Shown piece after piece: positions 34,484 to 44,204 of a stretch of DNA of 64,000 nucleotides. Both the position numbers and the translations under genes were made by a program. The stretch is from Bacillus sp. FJAT-18017 (GTDB lineage Bacteria > Bacillota > Bacilli > Bacillales > Cytobacillaceae). Position 1 is the stretch's first letter. Each line of letters begins with the position of its first letter. Where the stretch lies: positions 4,065,501 to 4,129,500 of the forward strand of contig NZ_CP012602.1 in NCBI RefSeq assembly GCF_001278805.1. The letters are read 5' to 3'. A model generated the notes under the pieces. It did not search any database, was not told the DNA's origin, and saw only the letters and a list, made by a program, of their open reading frames with translations.

Positions 34484-34948
34484 TTACTTAGTTTCTCTTC
34501 TATCCGCCGTGTAGTCTAATACGAAATAAAGGATGTACATTGAAATAAAGTAAACCACCGCCGAATAGATTATATTCCATTCACCATAATATAAAACTCT
34601 AATATAAACTGCATACAATTCAAGTAATACAAGAATGCAGGTCCATCCCAAGATATATAAAAATTTCTTAATGGCATTTGATTTCAAGGGAAAGTAATTA
34701 AAAATAATAAGCAGTACAGCAATCTCACCAAGAGCCACAACAAGGTATAACCACTCTATTTGTTCTTTATCAAAATACCAGTAAAGTTTGTACTTTAAAT
34801 CAAGATACAAATCAGTTACAAAATTCATTAACAATGCAAACTGTATTGTAGCTAGTAACTCGTGCCTAGTTCTTTTTCTGGGCATTTTGAGGGCAATTAA
34901 AAGAACTAATATAACTGTCACAATAAATAGCTTCACCAAGAGGAACAC
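34484..34948 (-). CDS. CBO0543-like polytopic membrane protein
   Basis: A 154-residue protein with five membrane helices and a basic patch after the first (KMPRKRTRHELL). Its helix pattern and the FVTDLYLDLKYKLYWYFDKEQIEW segment are like the CBO0543 family that also appears at 36950-37905. Function unknown. Single-gene unit between two cores. Confidence 0.6.
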   Translation of the reverse strand: MFLLVKLFIVTVILVLLIALKMPRKRTRHELLATIQFALLMNFVTDLYLDLKYKLYWYFDKEQIEWLYLVVALGEIAVLLIIFNYFPLKSNAIKKFLYILGWTCILVLLELYAVYIRVLYYGEWNIIYSAVVYFISMYILYFVLDYTADRRETK

Positions 34949-35011
34949 CTCGTTTTATAAAAAACAACAATATCAACCATATTATCTTTATTTTTCTATG
35001 AATTATTCTTC

Positions 35012-35090
35012 TTTAACTGCCCCGTTTGTTCAATAAGGGATTCAATTAAAAAAGGCGGTTAATCCTTCTTGGATCAACATACCGTGTTTT
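35012..35090. repeat. Long cassette repeat
   Basis: TTTAACTGCCCC GTTTGTTCAATAAGG core, hairpin (GGCGGTTAATCC / GGATCAACATACC), second core reduced to GTGTTTTAA. The 165 bases from here to 35255 show no gene. Confidence 0.75.
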
Positions 35091-35254
35091 AATAGCCAGA
35101 TTAACTGATAATTATCTTCAAATCTTCATAGTTTACTCCATAGATTTAGTTTTACAACTGTTTATTGAAATCCCTGATCACGCTTACCAAAATCAATTAT
35201 GGGATTATAACTTTAATAAGCTCTACAATCTGCTGAGTGAATGAAATAAAGATT

Positions 35255-35725
35255 TTATATAAACTTTTCTTTGTAATATTTACGTAATTCGAGTGCATTA
35301 TCTTCCCATTCTATTGTACGACCATGGATTAATTGACCAAGGACATCCAAACATCTATGCCATCCTGCAGCTATATATATCGCCATTTCTCGATTATCAA
35401 ACGTATGACGAAACATTAAGGTGCACCCTTGATCCACTTCATGTATGCTCATCTCTAACAAATCATCAACTTCCCGAAAACAAAAGGAATCTGGAGGATT
35501 TAATTCGGTAATAACTGCCTCATAAATTGACCCTTCACCGTCATCAAACTTTATCTTTCCACCCACTCTAAGATCCATATCTCCAGTTGCAAATGGATAC
35601 CATTGAGTGAAGTAGTCAGAATTCGTTAAAAAACGAAATACTTTTTCAGGGCTAAATGGATAGTTACGTTTAAAAACCAAAACGTGTCTTCCCTCTTTTT
35701 TATGGAGACTGCCATAGTTACTCAT
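35255..35725 (-). CDS. SRPBCC/AHSA1-like protein
   Basis: A 156-residue START-like protein: NYPFSPEKVFRFLTNSDYFTQWYPF at the front, then GGKIKFDDGEGSIYEAVITELNPP and the C-terminal helix AAGWHRCLDVLGQL. The fold binds hydrophobic ligands or assists Hsp90 in relatives; the role here is unknown. AGGGAG precedes the ATG. Confidence 0.78.
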   Translation of the reverse strand: MSNYGSLHKKEGRHVLVFKRNYPFSPEKVFRFLTNSDYFTQWYPFATGDMDLRVGGKIKFDDGEGSIYEAVITELNPPDSFCFREVDDLLEMSIHEVDQGCTLMFRHTFDNREMAIYIAAGWHRCLDVLGQLIHGRTIEWEDNALELRKYYKEKFI

Positions 35726-35930
35726 GATTGTTTACTCCCTTTTTTTTATATAGTGTACATTTCCGATACTTACACATGGCTGGAATATTCATTATTTTCC
35801 TAGATATACCTGTTCCTACTGCTTTGCTAAAATGTTCAAAGCACCTTTAGTATAAGAACAAAAGTTGGTCCGCAATAGTCCTGTCTTATCTCTTATATAC
35901 GTTTTTTGCCCTTCACAACGTTAAAAATTT

Positions 35931-36482
35931 TCAATTAGGACGCTTTTCCCAAGGTTCAATTTGACCAATAGTTAGCACTTTCTTTCTCTTCTTAATCGCT
36001 TCAATTACCCCATCAGAAATTTCCTTATTTGTTAGCCACCTTGAATTGGCACCTTCAGTTATAAAACCTAATTGAACTTGATAATATACATAACCGTAAG
36101 GAGATGGGTACTTTTTTTTGATTTCATCTAAGTCTGAACTACTACCCAATATATGAAATAACTCCCAAAAATTCTTGCCTTTTGAAACCTCATTTGTAAT
36201 AACTTGAAGAGCATTTTCAGCAACTGAATGAATCCATGCTACAACAATATCAATATCCCCATTTTGCTTGATTGTTAGATTTATTTTCTCTTTCAATTGG
36301 TCATTATTTGTATAATCAACCAACAGTGGAGTTATATGACTTTTTGAACTGGTCTTTTGTAGAAGTTTCTTCATTCGTTCAGGGTTTCTAGCAATAATGG
36401 ACACATGATAGCCGTTATTTAATAACCAAAGTGACACTCCTGATAACATACCAGTACCACCCACAACTAATGCGTGCTTCAA
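35931..36482 (-). CDS. NAD(P)-binding short-chain reductase-like protein
   Basis: A 183-residue Rossmann protein with a GGTGMLSGVS cofactor loop (residues 8-17) and an N-x-P-E-R-type strand after it (IIARNPERMKKLL). The usual Y-x-x-x-K pair is not evident (YGYVYYQVQLGF is nearest), so activity is uncertain. It starts at a TTG next to GGGGGAAGAGGA. It is a likely cassette passenger. Confidence 0.65.
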   Translation of the reverse strand: MKHALVVGGTGMLSGVSLWLLNNGYHVSIIARNPERMKKLLQKTSSKSHITPLLVDYTNNDQLKEKINLTIKQNGDIDIVVAWIHSVAENALQVITNEVSKGKNFWELFHILGSSSDLDEIKKKYPSPYGYVYYQVQLGFITEGANSRWLTNKEISDGVIEAIKKRKKVLTIGQIEPWEKRPN

Positions 36483-36949
36483 TCCTCTTCCCCCTTATAA
36501 TCTTAAAAAGTGACAGCGAAAGTCTTGTTTAACCAACCTCCCCTTTAACACAATAAAAGAGCTACCCTCGAGCCTAATTAGCTCATAATTGTTACACCAT
36601 TAGGATTTCTTAATTGTTTGGTTGAGAAGCCCTTTATAACATCTTCTCTGATTGTAACTTTATCACCAAGTACCTATTTAATAGTATCAAAAGGTTTTCC
36701 GAACACGTCGAATGGATTTCCGAATAAGGAACGGATTATAACTGGCCGGAAAGCATATTTCCGCAAGCTGTATTCTTAGCAATTTTAAAGGATGAAGTGC
36801 TTGTTCATCTAATATAAGGGCGTCAACCTGGTCGGGTCGGTCCCCTTTTCTTGCGAAAAACTTGTGGGCGTAGTTTATGTAATGCTGCAACCTGAGCGTA
36901 GGCGTCAGCTGCGCAGCAGGCTGGCTTTTTCCAAAAAGGGTTGAATTCC
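36483..36949. other. Intergenic stretch with degenerate core
   Basis: TTTAACCAACCTCCCC TTTAACACAATAA at 36527-36553 is a decayed cassette core, the last of this run. A minus-strand open frame at 36687-36980 has no ribosome binding site and no recognisable domain; I do not call it. Confidence 0.4.
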
Positions 36950-37420
36950 CTAACTCTCTGCCAAGCCTTTTTGAAACCAAAATACAAACTTCTTTACGAT
37001 ATAAAAGAGCATGAGATTGGCTATGACATGAAGGCCCCAGTTATAGTTGAGGAATAGAATGAGGTTGCTAACCTTTTCTTCTACAACATAAATCGTTGGG
37101 ATTGCGATTGAGAAAGTTAAATAATAAAGGAGCATCTTTACTTTGCCAGGTTGTTTTGGGTAAAAGTGGATGAACACAGCAGCTATTATTGGGAATAGGA
37201 CGTAGTAGTGCGAGAATCCCATCTTTGTTGCAATCTTGAATTCCCGGTATGGGTACCTTACGATGTGAAAATATACAAGGAGAAATACTAGAATCCATGA
37301 TAATGTTCCAGAAAATAATATCGTTATTTGGGTTAATCGGAGCCTGTCTTTTGATATCCATAACAGGATAATGATTGAAACCATCCAGATAAACACCAAT
37401 ATAAAAAGTTCTCTGCTCAT
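36950..37420 (-). CDS. CBO0543 family membrane protein
   Basis: A 156-residue protein with five membrane helices (MSRELFILVFIWMVSIIILL first). The ATG overlaps the stop of the upstream gene (ATGA), so the two are translated together. The family is widespread in Bacillaceae, often in tandem, with no known function. Confidence 0.7.
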   Translation of the reverse strand: MSRELFILVFIWMVSIIILLWISKDRLRLTQITILFSGTLSWILVFLLVYFHIVRYPYREFKIATKMGFSHYYVLFPIIAAVFIHFYPKQPGKVKMLLYYLTFSIAIPTIYVVEEKVSNLILFLNYNWGLHVIANLMLFYIVKKFVFWFQKGLAES

Positions 37421-37905
37421 TTGCTGTTCACCGTAATGAGTTTTTGTTTGAACCATAGATAGTATTTGTGGTTTATGAATAACGTAATATTGACGGTAAT
37501 AAAGGTCCAGTACCAGGTCCATCCGTGATAGTCGACAAGCCTCGTTGTCTTTTCGATGATCACTTCCAGAATTGTAAAGAATCCGGTAAAACATACATAA
37601 TATATCAGTGCACCGAGCTTTCCGACCTTGGGAAAGTACAAACTGAAGATGATTGCCACAATAGGAAACACGAAAAATTCAAACGTCAAACTTGTTCGGT
37701 TATATTGATTGGTATCAGCAAGCAATTGAACCGGGTATTTAATCCATCCCATTTCGACCACGAATAAACCGGCCGGCCAGGTGATGACCTGAAGAAATAG
37801 GAGGATGACCCACGCCTCCCTGGCTCTGTTTTTAGGTATTAATGTGACGAAAGCCAAGATTGCAATAATAGTGATGCCAACTAAAATCAATCTATCCATG
37901 TTCAT
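37417..37905 (-). CDS. CBO0543 family membrane protein
   Basis: A 162-residue protein with five membrane helices (MNMDRLILVGITIIAILAF first) and a conserved-looking loop HGWTWYWTFITVN. The ATG at 37905 follows GAGGGATGA. It forms an overlapping pair with the paralogue downstream. Confidence 0.7.
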   Translation of the reverse strand: MNMDRLILVGITIIAILAFVTLIPKNRAREAWVILLFLQVITWPAGLFVVEMGWIKYPVQLLADTNQYNRTSLTFEFFVFPIVAIIFSLYFPKVGKLGALIYYVCFTGFFTILEVIIEKTTRLVDYHGWTWYWTFITVNITLFINHKYYLWFKQKLITVNSK

Positions 37906-38047
37906 GAAAGCATCATCCCTCTTGGTAAGGAATCGTGTAAACACATTCTTCCATGATTGTTAAATAATATACATATTGCGAACTATGCAGCTGGCACGTT
38001 TTGGATTTGGGACGTTCGATGCGTTTTAGAGGGATGTTGGATAAATT

Positions 38048-38084
38048 TAAAGGCGCCTACCGTTATGGTTTGGCGCCTTTTGAA
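38048..38084 (-). terminator. Terminator of the large surface-protein gene
   Basis: AAAGGCGCC and GGCGCCTTT arms; on the minus strand the stem is followed by TTTAAATTT. Confidence 0.75.
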
Positions 38085-41000
38085 TTAGAGCTTGTAGGAT
38101 AGGATTGTCGTATAGGAGCTGTAGATTTTCTTTCCGCTAACGACCTTGTAAGCCCTGACTTTGTAATAGTATGTTTTGCCTCTTGTTAAGGAAGTGTTGG
38201 TAAAACTTATGGTTGAACCGGACGTAATCGTTTTTACTTTACTGTATGTTCCGGTTTTGGATGTGGACCGGAATACTTCGTAACCCGATGCCTCCGCCAC
38301 TTTGTACCATGATACTCTTATTGATGTGCTGCTTGCTTTAGCTAGCGAGATTCTAGCGGGCGCTGCCAGGACCGGCTTTGCACTGGCAACTTTGGAGAAC
38401 GAATTGTAAACCTTTTTGCCGCCGACCACACGATAAGCCCTGACTTTATAATAGTAAGTCCTTCCTGTCGAAAGGCTTGTGTTGATGTAACTGGATGTGC
38501 TTCCACTTGTTATTGTCTTAATGTTTGAATAGGTACCGTAAAGAGAGGTTGCACGATACACCTCGTATCCATTCGCGCCAGGGATAACGTTCCAGCTTAC
38601 TTTTAGCTTATTATAGCCCGCTGAGGCCGCTTTTGCCGTAATGGCCGATAATACCGGGGTTGCATAGACAACATTTGAATAGGCTGTATAGTATTTGACA
38701 CCTGCAACTGTTTTGTACACTCTAATCTTGTAGTAGTACCTTTTGCCCGTTGGCAATCCGGTATTTATATAGCTTAACGTGCTGTTAGGTGTTATGGTTG
38801 CAATCTTGCTGTATGAGCCAGTGGAAGACGTGGCTCGGTAAATTTCATATCCGGTCGCATCAGCTGACTTGGTCCAAGTCAGTTTCACCCTGTCATACCC
38901 TGCCGATGCTGCGCTTAATCTAGAGCTTGCCAGCACCGGTTTTGCGCTCAGGACATTCGTGTAAGAACTGTAATACGTACGGCCATTCATTTCACTGTAG
39001 GCTCTTATTTTGTAATGATACGTTTTTCCAGGGATGAGGCCCGTATTCAGAAATTCTTCTTTATATGTTTCAGTAACCACGTTTATCATTTTATACGGAC
39101 CGCCGCTCGATTCGGCACGGAAGATTTGATAACCTGTTGCATCCGGGGATTTCGTCCAGTTAAGTTTTACCTTATCTGCCCCAACCGGCGTTGCTTTTGG
39201 TGCAGTGGGAGTTGTCAGGGCTGTTCGTGCGCTGACAAGCTGGGAATCCGGACTGTCTATTTGCCTCCCATCTACATATTTGTGTGCGACAACCTTGAAA
39301 TAATACGTTTGGTCAGGATCCAGACCCCAAGTCTCGTGTTCGGTTGTATTTCCTTCCACGCGGGATCCATTGTAGCTATTCGCATAGGGCGAGGTCAACC
39401 ACCAGACGCTGTAGCCATCTGCGCCTTCTACCGGTGCCCAGGTTACTTTTGCATATCCAAGGCCTGGTTTGACAGCAAGATTCTTAGGCTGGTTCGGGAT
39501 TTTAACAAATTTTGCGTAAAGAGCCAGGTCTGACTTGATTGGTTCTGTAAAAGAAAACAGGTTGCGGAAATCTGGCTCCCGGTACCAATCGAGGAATGCA
39601 AATCCCTCTTTATTTGGCTGATCGGGAGCTTTCGGTGTATCACCATATTTATAGGTTTGTGAATGTAAGATTGAATCTCCGTCCCTGTAGGTCATTGTAT
39701 ACTGATTCAAAGAATACAAAGCTTCTATATATAAATCGTCTCTAACATTACTGAAGCTTTGATTCCAGCCAGTAAAAGTCCGGCCTTCGTGATGCGGGAT
39801 TTCCGGGGCTGTAGCTGGATTCCCGTGAATTACCTCTTCTGTTTTTAAGATCGTCCCATCATAATCAGCAAAGGTCACGGTATGTTTTTCGGTCACCGAA
39901 ACTGAATAACTTGCTGTCATTCCGTCATAGGTTACTTCTAGGTACTGTGTTCCTGGCATAGTCGGCTCAAAGAATGTGACCATGCCGGTTGTCATCTCAA
40001 TTTCTTTTGTGTTCCCGTGATTAGTTTTAATAATAAGCTTCCCACCGGTGACATCCAACTGTTCTCCCTCAATATACTTGAGTTTCGCCGGCAGCGAAGA
40101 AATGGACATTGCAATATTCCTCTCCGAGCCAGAAGCCGGAACTACGCCAAGGTGCGGAAAAAGGAATGTGCTATTATTGTCGGCTTTCCAAATCGTTGTA
40201 AAATCAAACCCTTGGAAAGTGCCTGGGTCCTTCAATTGGTCAAGCGTGACTTTGTATGTGCCGTCTCCCGTTTCATTACCAATACCATTGGCGACTAAGT
40301 CGATAAAATAACTGTTCTCAATCGTTCCCTCGTTTTTTCCAACGATGCCGCCTTTTGATTTCCAGGAAGTTAGATTAAGCAGGTCCAATTTGCCCGCGTT
40401 GTAGGTGTTTTTAATGGAAGAGGCTGACAGAGCATGGGCAGCAATCCCTCCTACTGTATACTCGGCCTTAAGTGTACCGATATTGTAGCTGTTCAAAACC
40501 GTTATGTTCGAACCATAAGAAACAATCCCGCCCGTTGTACGTGCTGCCAGCGTTCCGGTATTGAACACCTTGCTGAATACTGAGTTATTACTTGATTCTG
40601 CGATCCCGCCTGCATAGCTATCTGCGGTTATATCACCTGTGTTGTATGATTCACTGACAGAAGATGAGCCTAAAGACCCCGCGATTCCCCCGCCATCGCC
40701 ATTTTGTCCGGAAGTGTTGATAGCCCCTTTGTTATAGCTATTGGCAATGGTTACGGTAGTTCCATATCCGACGATGCCGCCGCCATCGGATGAACTGGCC
40801 TTGCTGCTTAAATTTCCTTCATTATATACATGTTTGATGGCGGTGGTACTTGATGCCTCTCCGGCAATTCCACCGCCCCTGGTCTGGTACTCAATATTTC
40901 CGGTATTATAAGCATTCTCAATCGAAGAATTCGACCAAATATCTCCGACAATTCCGCCGGTGTTTCTGCTAGCGGAACCTTTTAAATCAGCCGTATTGTA

Positions 41001-41732
41001 TACGTTGCTAAATTGGGTTCTATAGGCCTCTCCTACAATACCACCTGTGTTTGTTTTCGCCTGGATAGTTCCAGAATTAAAGCTATCGGAGACTTTTGAA
41101 TTGCTCGAGTATGGTCCAGCAATATATCCGGCTATTCCCCCGGCATATCCATCAAAGAGCGATTGTGCGGACACGCTTCCGGTATTGTAGGAATTGCTAA
41201 TCGTGTTTGCGCCGAAGGACCCGTCTGCATATCCGACAATGCCGCCTGCATACACTTTGGCATTGGCTGTATCAAGCGAATTATTATTCGCAGCAATTGA
41301 ACTGTCTACCATGCCTAGATTCAGGATCGTACTGCCCTTCACATATCCGAACAGGCCTGCATAAATGATTCCTTCGGATGTAATGGACTGCTTCAGCCCA
41401 ATAATTTTATGGCCATTGCCGTCGAAAGTACTCCTAAATGGATGTTCCTTTGTACCTATTGGAATCCAGCCTGCTCCATTATTGTAAAAAGCACCATTTT
41501 CCCCTGTGGCCTCTGATAAATCAATATCATTCATTAGTATATATTTCGGACTAGTACCGCTTCGGACTTTAGTATTTAAATCCTCCGCTGTATATATTCC
41601 TACATAACCGGTGGGAACTTCAGTCTGCTGGATAAATTCAGCCTTAGCCTGATGCAACGGACCAAAATTCGCAGGAAGCCCCCCAAGTATCAATAAGAAA
41701 GCTATTAAAATAAGAAACCCTTTTCTTATCAT
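38085..41732 (-). CDS. Large secreted protein: GLUG repeats, InlB-type repeats, fibronectin III domains
   Basis: A 1215-residue exported protein. Signal peptide 1-31. Residues about 45-530 are GLUG-type repeats (GGIVGYADGS, GGIAGYIAGP, GGIVGEAYRT and so on) expected to form a beta-helix with ISNSYNTG rungs. A bacterial Ig-like segment and Listeria-Bacteroides/InlB-type repeats (TFADYDGTILKTEE, YRDGDSILHSQTY...) follow at about 540-775. About five fibronectin type III domains end the protein (KVTWAPVEGADGYSVWW, VKLNWTKSPDATGYQIF and relatives). There is no LPXTG or SLH anchor. A role in the cell surface, adhesion or polysaccharide binding is inferred. Confidence 0.8.
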   Translation of the reverse strand: MIRKGFLILIAFLLILGGLPANFGPLHQAKAEFIQQTEVPTGYVGIYTAEDLNTKVRSGTSPKYILMNDIDLSEATGENGAFYNNGAGWIPIGTKEHPFRSTFDGNGHKIIGLKQSITSEGIIYAGLFGYVKGSTILNLGMVDSSIAANNNSLDTANAKVYAGGIVGYADGSFGANTISNSYNTGSVSAQSLFDGYAGGIAGYIAGPYSSNSKVSDSFNSGTIQAKTNTGGIVGEAYRTQFSNVYNTADLKGSASRNTGGIVGDIWSNSSIENAYNTGNIEYQTRGGGIAGEASSTTAIKHVYNEGNLSSKASSSDGGGIVGYGTTVTIANSYNKGAINTSGQNGDGGGIAGSLGSSSVSESYNTGDITADSYAGGIAESSNNSVFSKVFNTGTLAARTTGGIVSYGSNITVLNSYNIGTLKAEYTVGGIAAHALSASSIKNTYNAGKLDLLNLTSWKSKGGIVGKNEGTIENSYFIDLVANGIGNETGDGTYKVTLDQLKDPGTFQGFDFTTIWKADNNSTFLFPHLGVVPASGSERNIAMSISSLPAKLKYIEGEQLDVTGGKLIIKTNHGNTKEIEMTTGMVTFFEPTMPGTQYLEVTYDGMTASYSVSVTEKHTVTFADYDGTILKTEEVIHGNPATAPEIPHHEGRTFTGWNQSFSNVRDDLYIEALYSLNQYTMTYRDGDSILHSQTYKYGDTPKAPDQPNKEGFAFLDWYREPDFRNLFSFTEPIKSDLALYAKFVKIPNQPKNLAVKPGLGYAKVTWAPVEGADGYSVWWLTSPYANSYNGSRVEGNTTEHETWGLDPDQTYYFKVVAHKYVDGRQIDSPDSQLVSARTALTTPTAPKATPVGADKVKLNWTKSPDATGYQIFRAESSGGPYKMINVVTETYKEEFLNTGLIPGKTYHYKIRAYSEMNGRTYYSSYTNVLSAKPVLASSRLSAASAGYDRVKLTWTKSADATGYEIYRATSSTGSYSKIATITPNSTLSYINTGLPTGKRYYYKIRVYKTVAGVKYYTAYSNVVYATPVLSAITAKAASAGYNKLKVSWNVIPGANGYEVYRATSLYGTYSNIKTITSGSTSSYINTSLSTGRTYYYKVRAYRVVGGKKVYNSFSKVASAKPVLAAPARISLAKASSTSIRVSWYKVAEASGYEVFRSTSKTGTYSKVKTITSGSTISFTNTSLTRGKTYYYKVRAYKVVSGKKIYSSYTTILSYKL

Positions 41733-42006
41733 TTAATAACCCCTTCCCCCCTATTAAAATTTGTTTTTTTAATATCCACAACCTATTATACAAAAAATGC
41801 TAAACTTGAGAACCTCTTTCCCACATGGAACTTATTAACAGTAAAAAATTTCAACTTTGACCTAAATCAGATTTAAATCATGCTTGTACATTGCCTTTTT
41901 AAAATACCTATATTTAAAAATATAATCGAAAATATATGTTAAGATGATTTTAAGTTTAGGAACACTCATAGTAACCGAGATAATTGAAAAACATTGGGGT
42001 ATTGTA

Positions 42007-42480
42007 ATGGGATACATTAAGGATATAAGAAAAGTAGCAGGCAGCCGTCCTTTGATTATGGCTGGGGCATGCGTCATTCTTGTTAATCACTCTGATGAAT
42101 TATTGTTGCAGCTCCGCAAAGACAATGATTGTTGGGGATTGGCTGGTGGTGGTCTCGAGATTGGCGAGACACTGGAACAAGCAGCCCAAAGAGAACTATT
42201 TGAAGAGACGGGTTTGACTGCAAATGATTTATCTTTATTCAATGTCTTTTCCGGCAAGGATTTTTACTATAAATATCCTCATGGAGACGAAGTATATAAT
42301 GTTGTCACAGCTTACATTTGCAGAGGGTATGAAGGGGCGTTAAGGAGAGATGAAGAAGAAGTGAAAGAGTTAAGGTTCTTTCCTTTTACCGAACTTCCTT
42401 CCAACATCAGTCCGCCAGATTTGCCTATAATAAAGGAATATTTACGCTTTCATGATAAAGGTGGCGCCAATCACCAATGA
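42007..42480 (+). CDS. NUDIX hydrolase
   Basis: A 157-residue protein with a complete Nudix box GGGLEIGETLEQAAQRELFEETG (about residues 44-66), which binds metal and cleaves nucleoside diphosphate-linked substrates. The ATG at 42007 follows TTGGGGT; an upstream frame extension has no site. Substrate unknown. Confidence 0.85.
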   Translation: MGYIKDIRKVAGSRPLIMAGACVILVNHSDELLLQLRKDNDCWGLAGGGLEIGETLEQAAQRELFEETGLTANDLSLFNVFSGKDFYYKYPHGDEVYNVVTAYICRGYEGALRRDEEEVKELRFFPFTELPSNISPPDLPIIKEYLRFHDKGGANHQ

Positions 42481-42498
42481 TTTGCGCCATTTATTTTA
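42461..42498 (+). terminator. Terminator after the NUDIX gene
   Basis: GGTGGCGCCAATC and GATTTGCGCC pair, followed by ATTTATTTT; it overlaps the end of the gene. Confidence 0.65.
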
Positions 42499-42502
42499 GT
42501 CG

Positions 42503-42889
42503 CTATTTATACTGTACTGCACCAATATACTGCATCCTGTCCCCACTTCCCTTTTTCATTTCAGTAACTGGATCGTATCGGAAGTTATAGAGCAGAACAA
42601 CGGCATTTACTCTGTCAGGGGAATTTTTTACAAGCATGTCGTGAAACTTCGGTAAAATTGTTTCATCATATGAAAATCCTTTTAATAGTTCAGTTGGATT
42701 TAAGACTGGCTGTTGAAAAAACACAGCCTCGCGGAAATCCACGTCATAATAGTCTATAGAAAAGTATTCCTCAAAGTTGGACGGAATGGCATCCCCATCT
42801 TCCGTATACTCAATGTAAAGATAGTCCTCAAAGTTCTCCTGGGAGGAAAACTCTCCTACCCATAACGAAACATATCCTTCTTGCTCCAT
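42503..42889 (-). CDS. Imm22-like immunity protein
   Basis: A 128-residue acidic protein beginning MEQEGYVSLWVGEFSSQENFEDYL, with SNFEEYFSIDYYDVDFREA as in the Imm22 family. Such proteins neutralise polymorphic or contact-dependent toxins. No toxin gene is adjacent, so it would be an orphan immunity gene. AAGGAGGGG precedes the ATG. Confidence 0.7.
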   Translation of the reverse strand: MEQEGYVSLWVGEFSSQENFEDYLYIEYTEDGDAIPSNFEEYFSIDYYDVDFREAVFFQQPVLNPTELLKGFSYDETILPKFHDMLVKNSPDRVNAVVLLYNFRYDPVTEMKKGSGDRMQYIGAVQYK

Positions 42890-43116
42890 ATATTCCCCTC
42901 CTTATAAATCTTTAACTGTGACAATGGCTTCCCTTTCTAATCATCCCAAATTTGCTGGTTATCTTCCACAACAAATAGTAAATCCAGCTGCAAAAGCAGT
43001 TGGATCATTCTCGCTATACACAAACTATAAACAATCTTTACATTAACTGTATGAAAGAACATGCTTATTCCTAATATAATGAAGTGGAATGTCCTTATTA
43101 ATTGAGGAGTGATGAT

Positions 43117-44148
43117 ATGGATACGAGTTCTCACGTTATTATGGGGTTTGGTTTAGCTGCCTTGGCTCAGCTTGATCCAGTGGTCGCTGGCGATTCTGCC
43201 CTGTCACAGGCCGTTATGCTGGGTGCGGTAATTGGTTCTAATGCCCCCGATTTTGATTTTCTTTATCGTATTAAAGGTAAGAATAGCTATGTCCGTAATC
43301 ACCGAGGCATTTCTCATTCACTTCCAGCCTTGCCTTTATGGAGTATCGCAGTTTCAGGTGGTATTTATTATTTCTTTCCAGGCATATCGTTTTCCCATTT
43401 GTTCTTTTGGACATTTCTTGCAGTCATTCTGCATGTTTTTTTCGATTTATTTAATGTCCATGGAACCCAAGTTCTGCTTCCCTTTTCGAAAAAGTGGATG
43501 GCGTTTGATTCAATTCCTTTAGTGGATCCCCTTATTCTTTTTGTACATGTGCTGGGCTTTAGCCTTCTTCCTTTTTATGAACCCGGAAAAACGTTTCTTG
43601 TCATTTATATGTTCATTTTTCTTTACCTTGCTGTCCGGACCCTTTCACAAATCGCAGCAAAGGGAACGTTAAGCCTGCATTTCCGAAAAGCCCTCGATAT
43701 TAAACTGATTCCGCGGATTTCCTTGTTTACATGGGACGTCATCATTGAGACGAAAGAAGACTTTTTATTTGGCAATTTCTCTGGCCGCAACAGTTTAACG
43801 ATAGAACATTCTTTTTCAAAAAAAATCGACTTTCCGGAGCTGGTTACTGATAGTAAGAGCCACCCTTCCGTTTCAGCTTTTCTTGCTGGCACTCATTATG
43901 CCTATCCATTTGTTCGTTCAAGCAAAAATGGCTATATGATCTTTTGGAAGGACCTTCGTTTCCGTGTAAATAAGTTTTTCCCCGCTCTTGCCATTCTGGT
44001 TGTATCGTCTGATTTCCAAATCCAGAATTGTTTTATCGGCAGAGTACACTCCTTAAAACAATACAAGCAGGTAATAAGACAATTAAAAAACACCTCGGCT
44101 TTACTTGAAAAACGCCAGCATGAGAAAAAAGTTTCGGTCATTCCGTGA
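43117..44148 (+). CDS. YfhP-like membrane metal-dependent hydrolase
   Basis: A 343-residue protein of the DUF457/YdjM-type group, like B. subtilis YfhP. N-terminal MDTSSHVIMGFGLAALAQLDP, then the histidine/aspartate signature GSNAPDFDFLYRIKGKNSYVRNHRGISHSLPALPL (about 46-80) and HVFFDLFNVHGTQVLLPFSKK. About four helices follow, then a soluble C-terminal domain. The ATG follows GAGGAGTGATG. Function is not established. It precedes the glycosyltransferase gene by 56 bp. Confidence 0.78.
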   Translation: MDTSSHVIMGFGLAALAQLDPVVAGDSALSQAVMLGAVIGSNAPDFDFLYRIKGKNSYVRNHRGISHSLPALPLWSIAVSGGIYYFFPGISFSHLFFWTFLAVILHVFFDLFNVHGTQVLLPFSKKWMAFDSIPLVDPLILFVHVLGFSLLPFYEPGKTFLVIYMFIFLYLAVRTLSQIAAKGTLSLHFRKALDIKLIPRISLFTWDVIIETKEDFLFGNFSGRNSLTIEHSFSKKIDFPELVTDSKSHPSVSAFLAGTHYAYPFVRSSKNGYMIFWKDLRFRVNKFFPALAILVVSSDFQIQNCFIGRVHSLKQYKQVIRQLKNTSALLEKRQHEKKVSVIP

Positions 44149-44204
44149 TACTGCTGCACAGTAAAAGTAAACAAAATCTTAATTCCATAAAAGGGGCTGA
44201 TTGT

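Larger units (their letters stand above)
10861..36553. mobile_element. Integron-like gene-cassette array (interrupted at 29.1-34.3 kb)
   Basis: About two dozen short genes, mostly on the minus strand, are separated by copies of one repeat that always points the same way. The repeat has a palindromic core: GAACTAAC, a 7-bp spacer CTGCCCC, then GTTAGTTC. The long form adds a terminator hairpin and a second core (GCACCC GTTAG). A tyrosine recombinase gene lies in the array (20742-21581). Duplicated units end exactly in cores. Boundaries are approximate: the first recognisable core is at 10861, the last of this stretch at about 36550; 29.1-34.3 kb contains no copies. Individual copies are listed separately. 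Confidence 0.6.

Noticed and set aside
10861..36553. Could the repeats be a CRISPR array?
   Set aside because: Spacing is irregular (0.1-1.5 kb), intervals hold genes, repeats vary, and there are no cas genes.
36687..36980. 97-codon minus-strand frame as a gene
   Set aside because: No ribosome binding site, overlaps the start of the neighbouring CBO0543 gene end, and composition looks non-coding.
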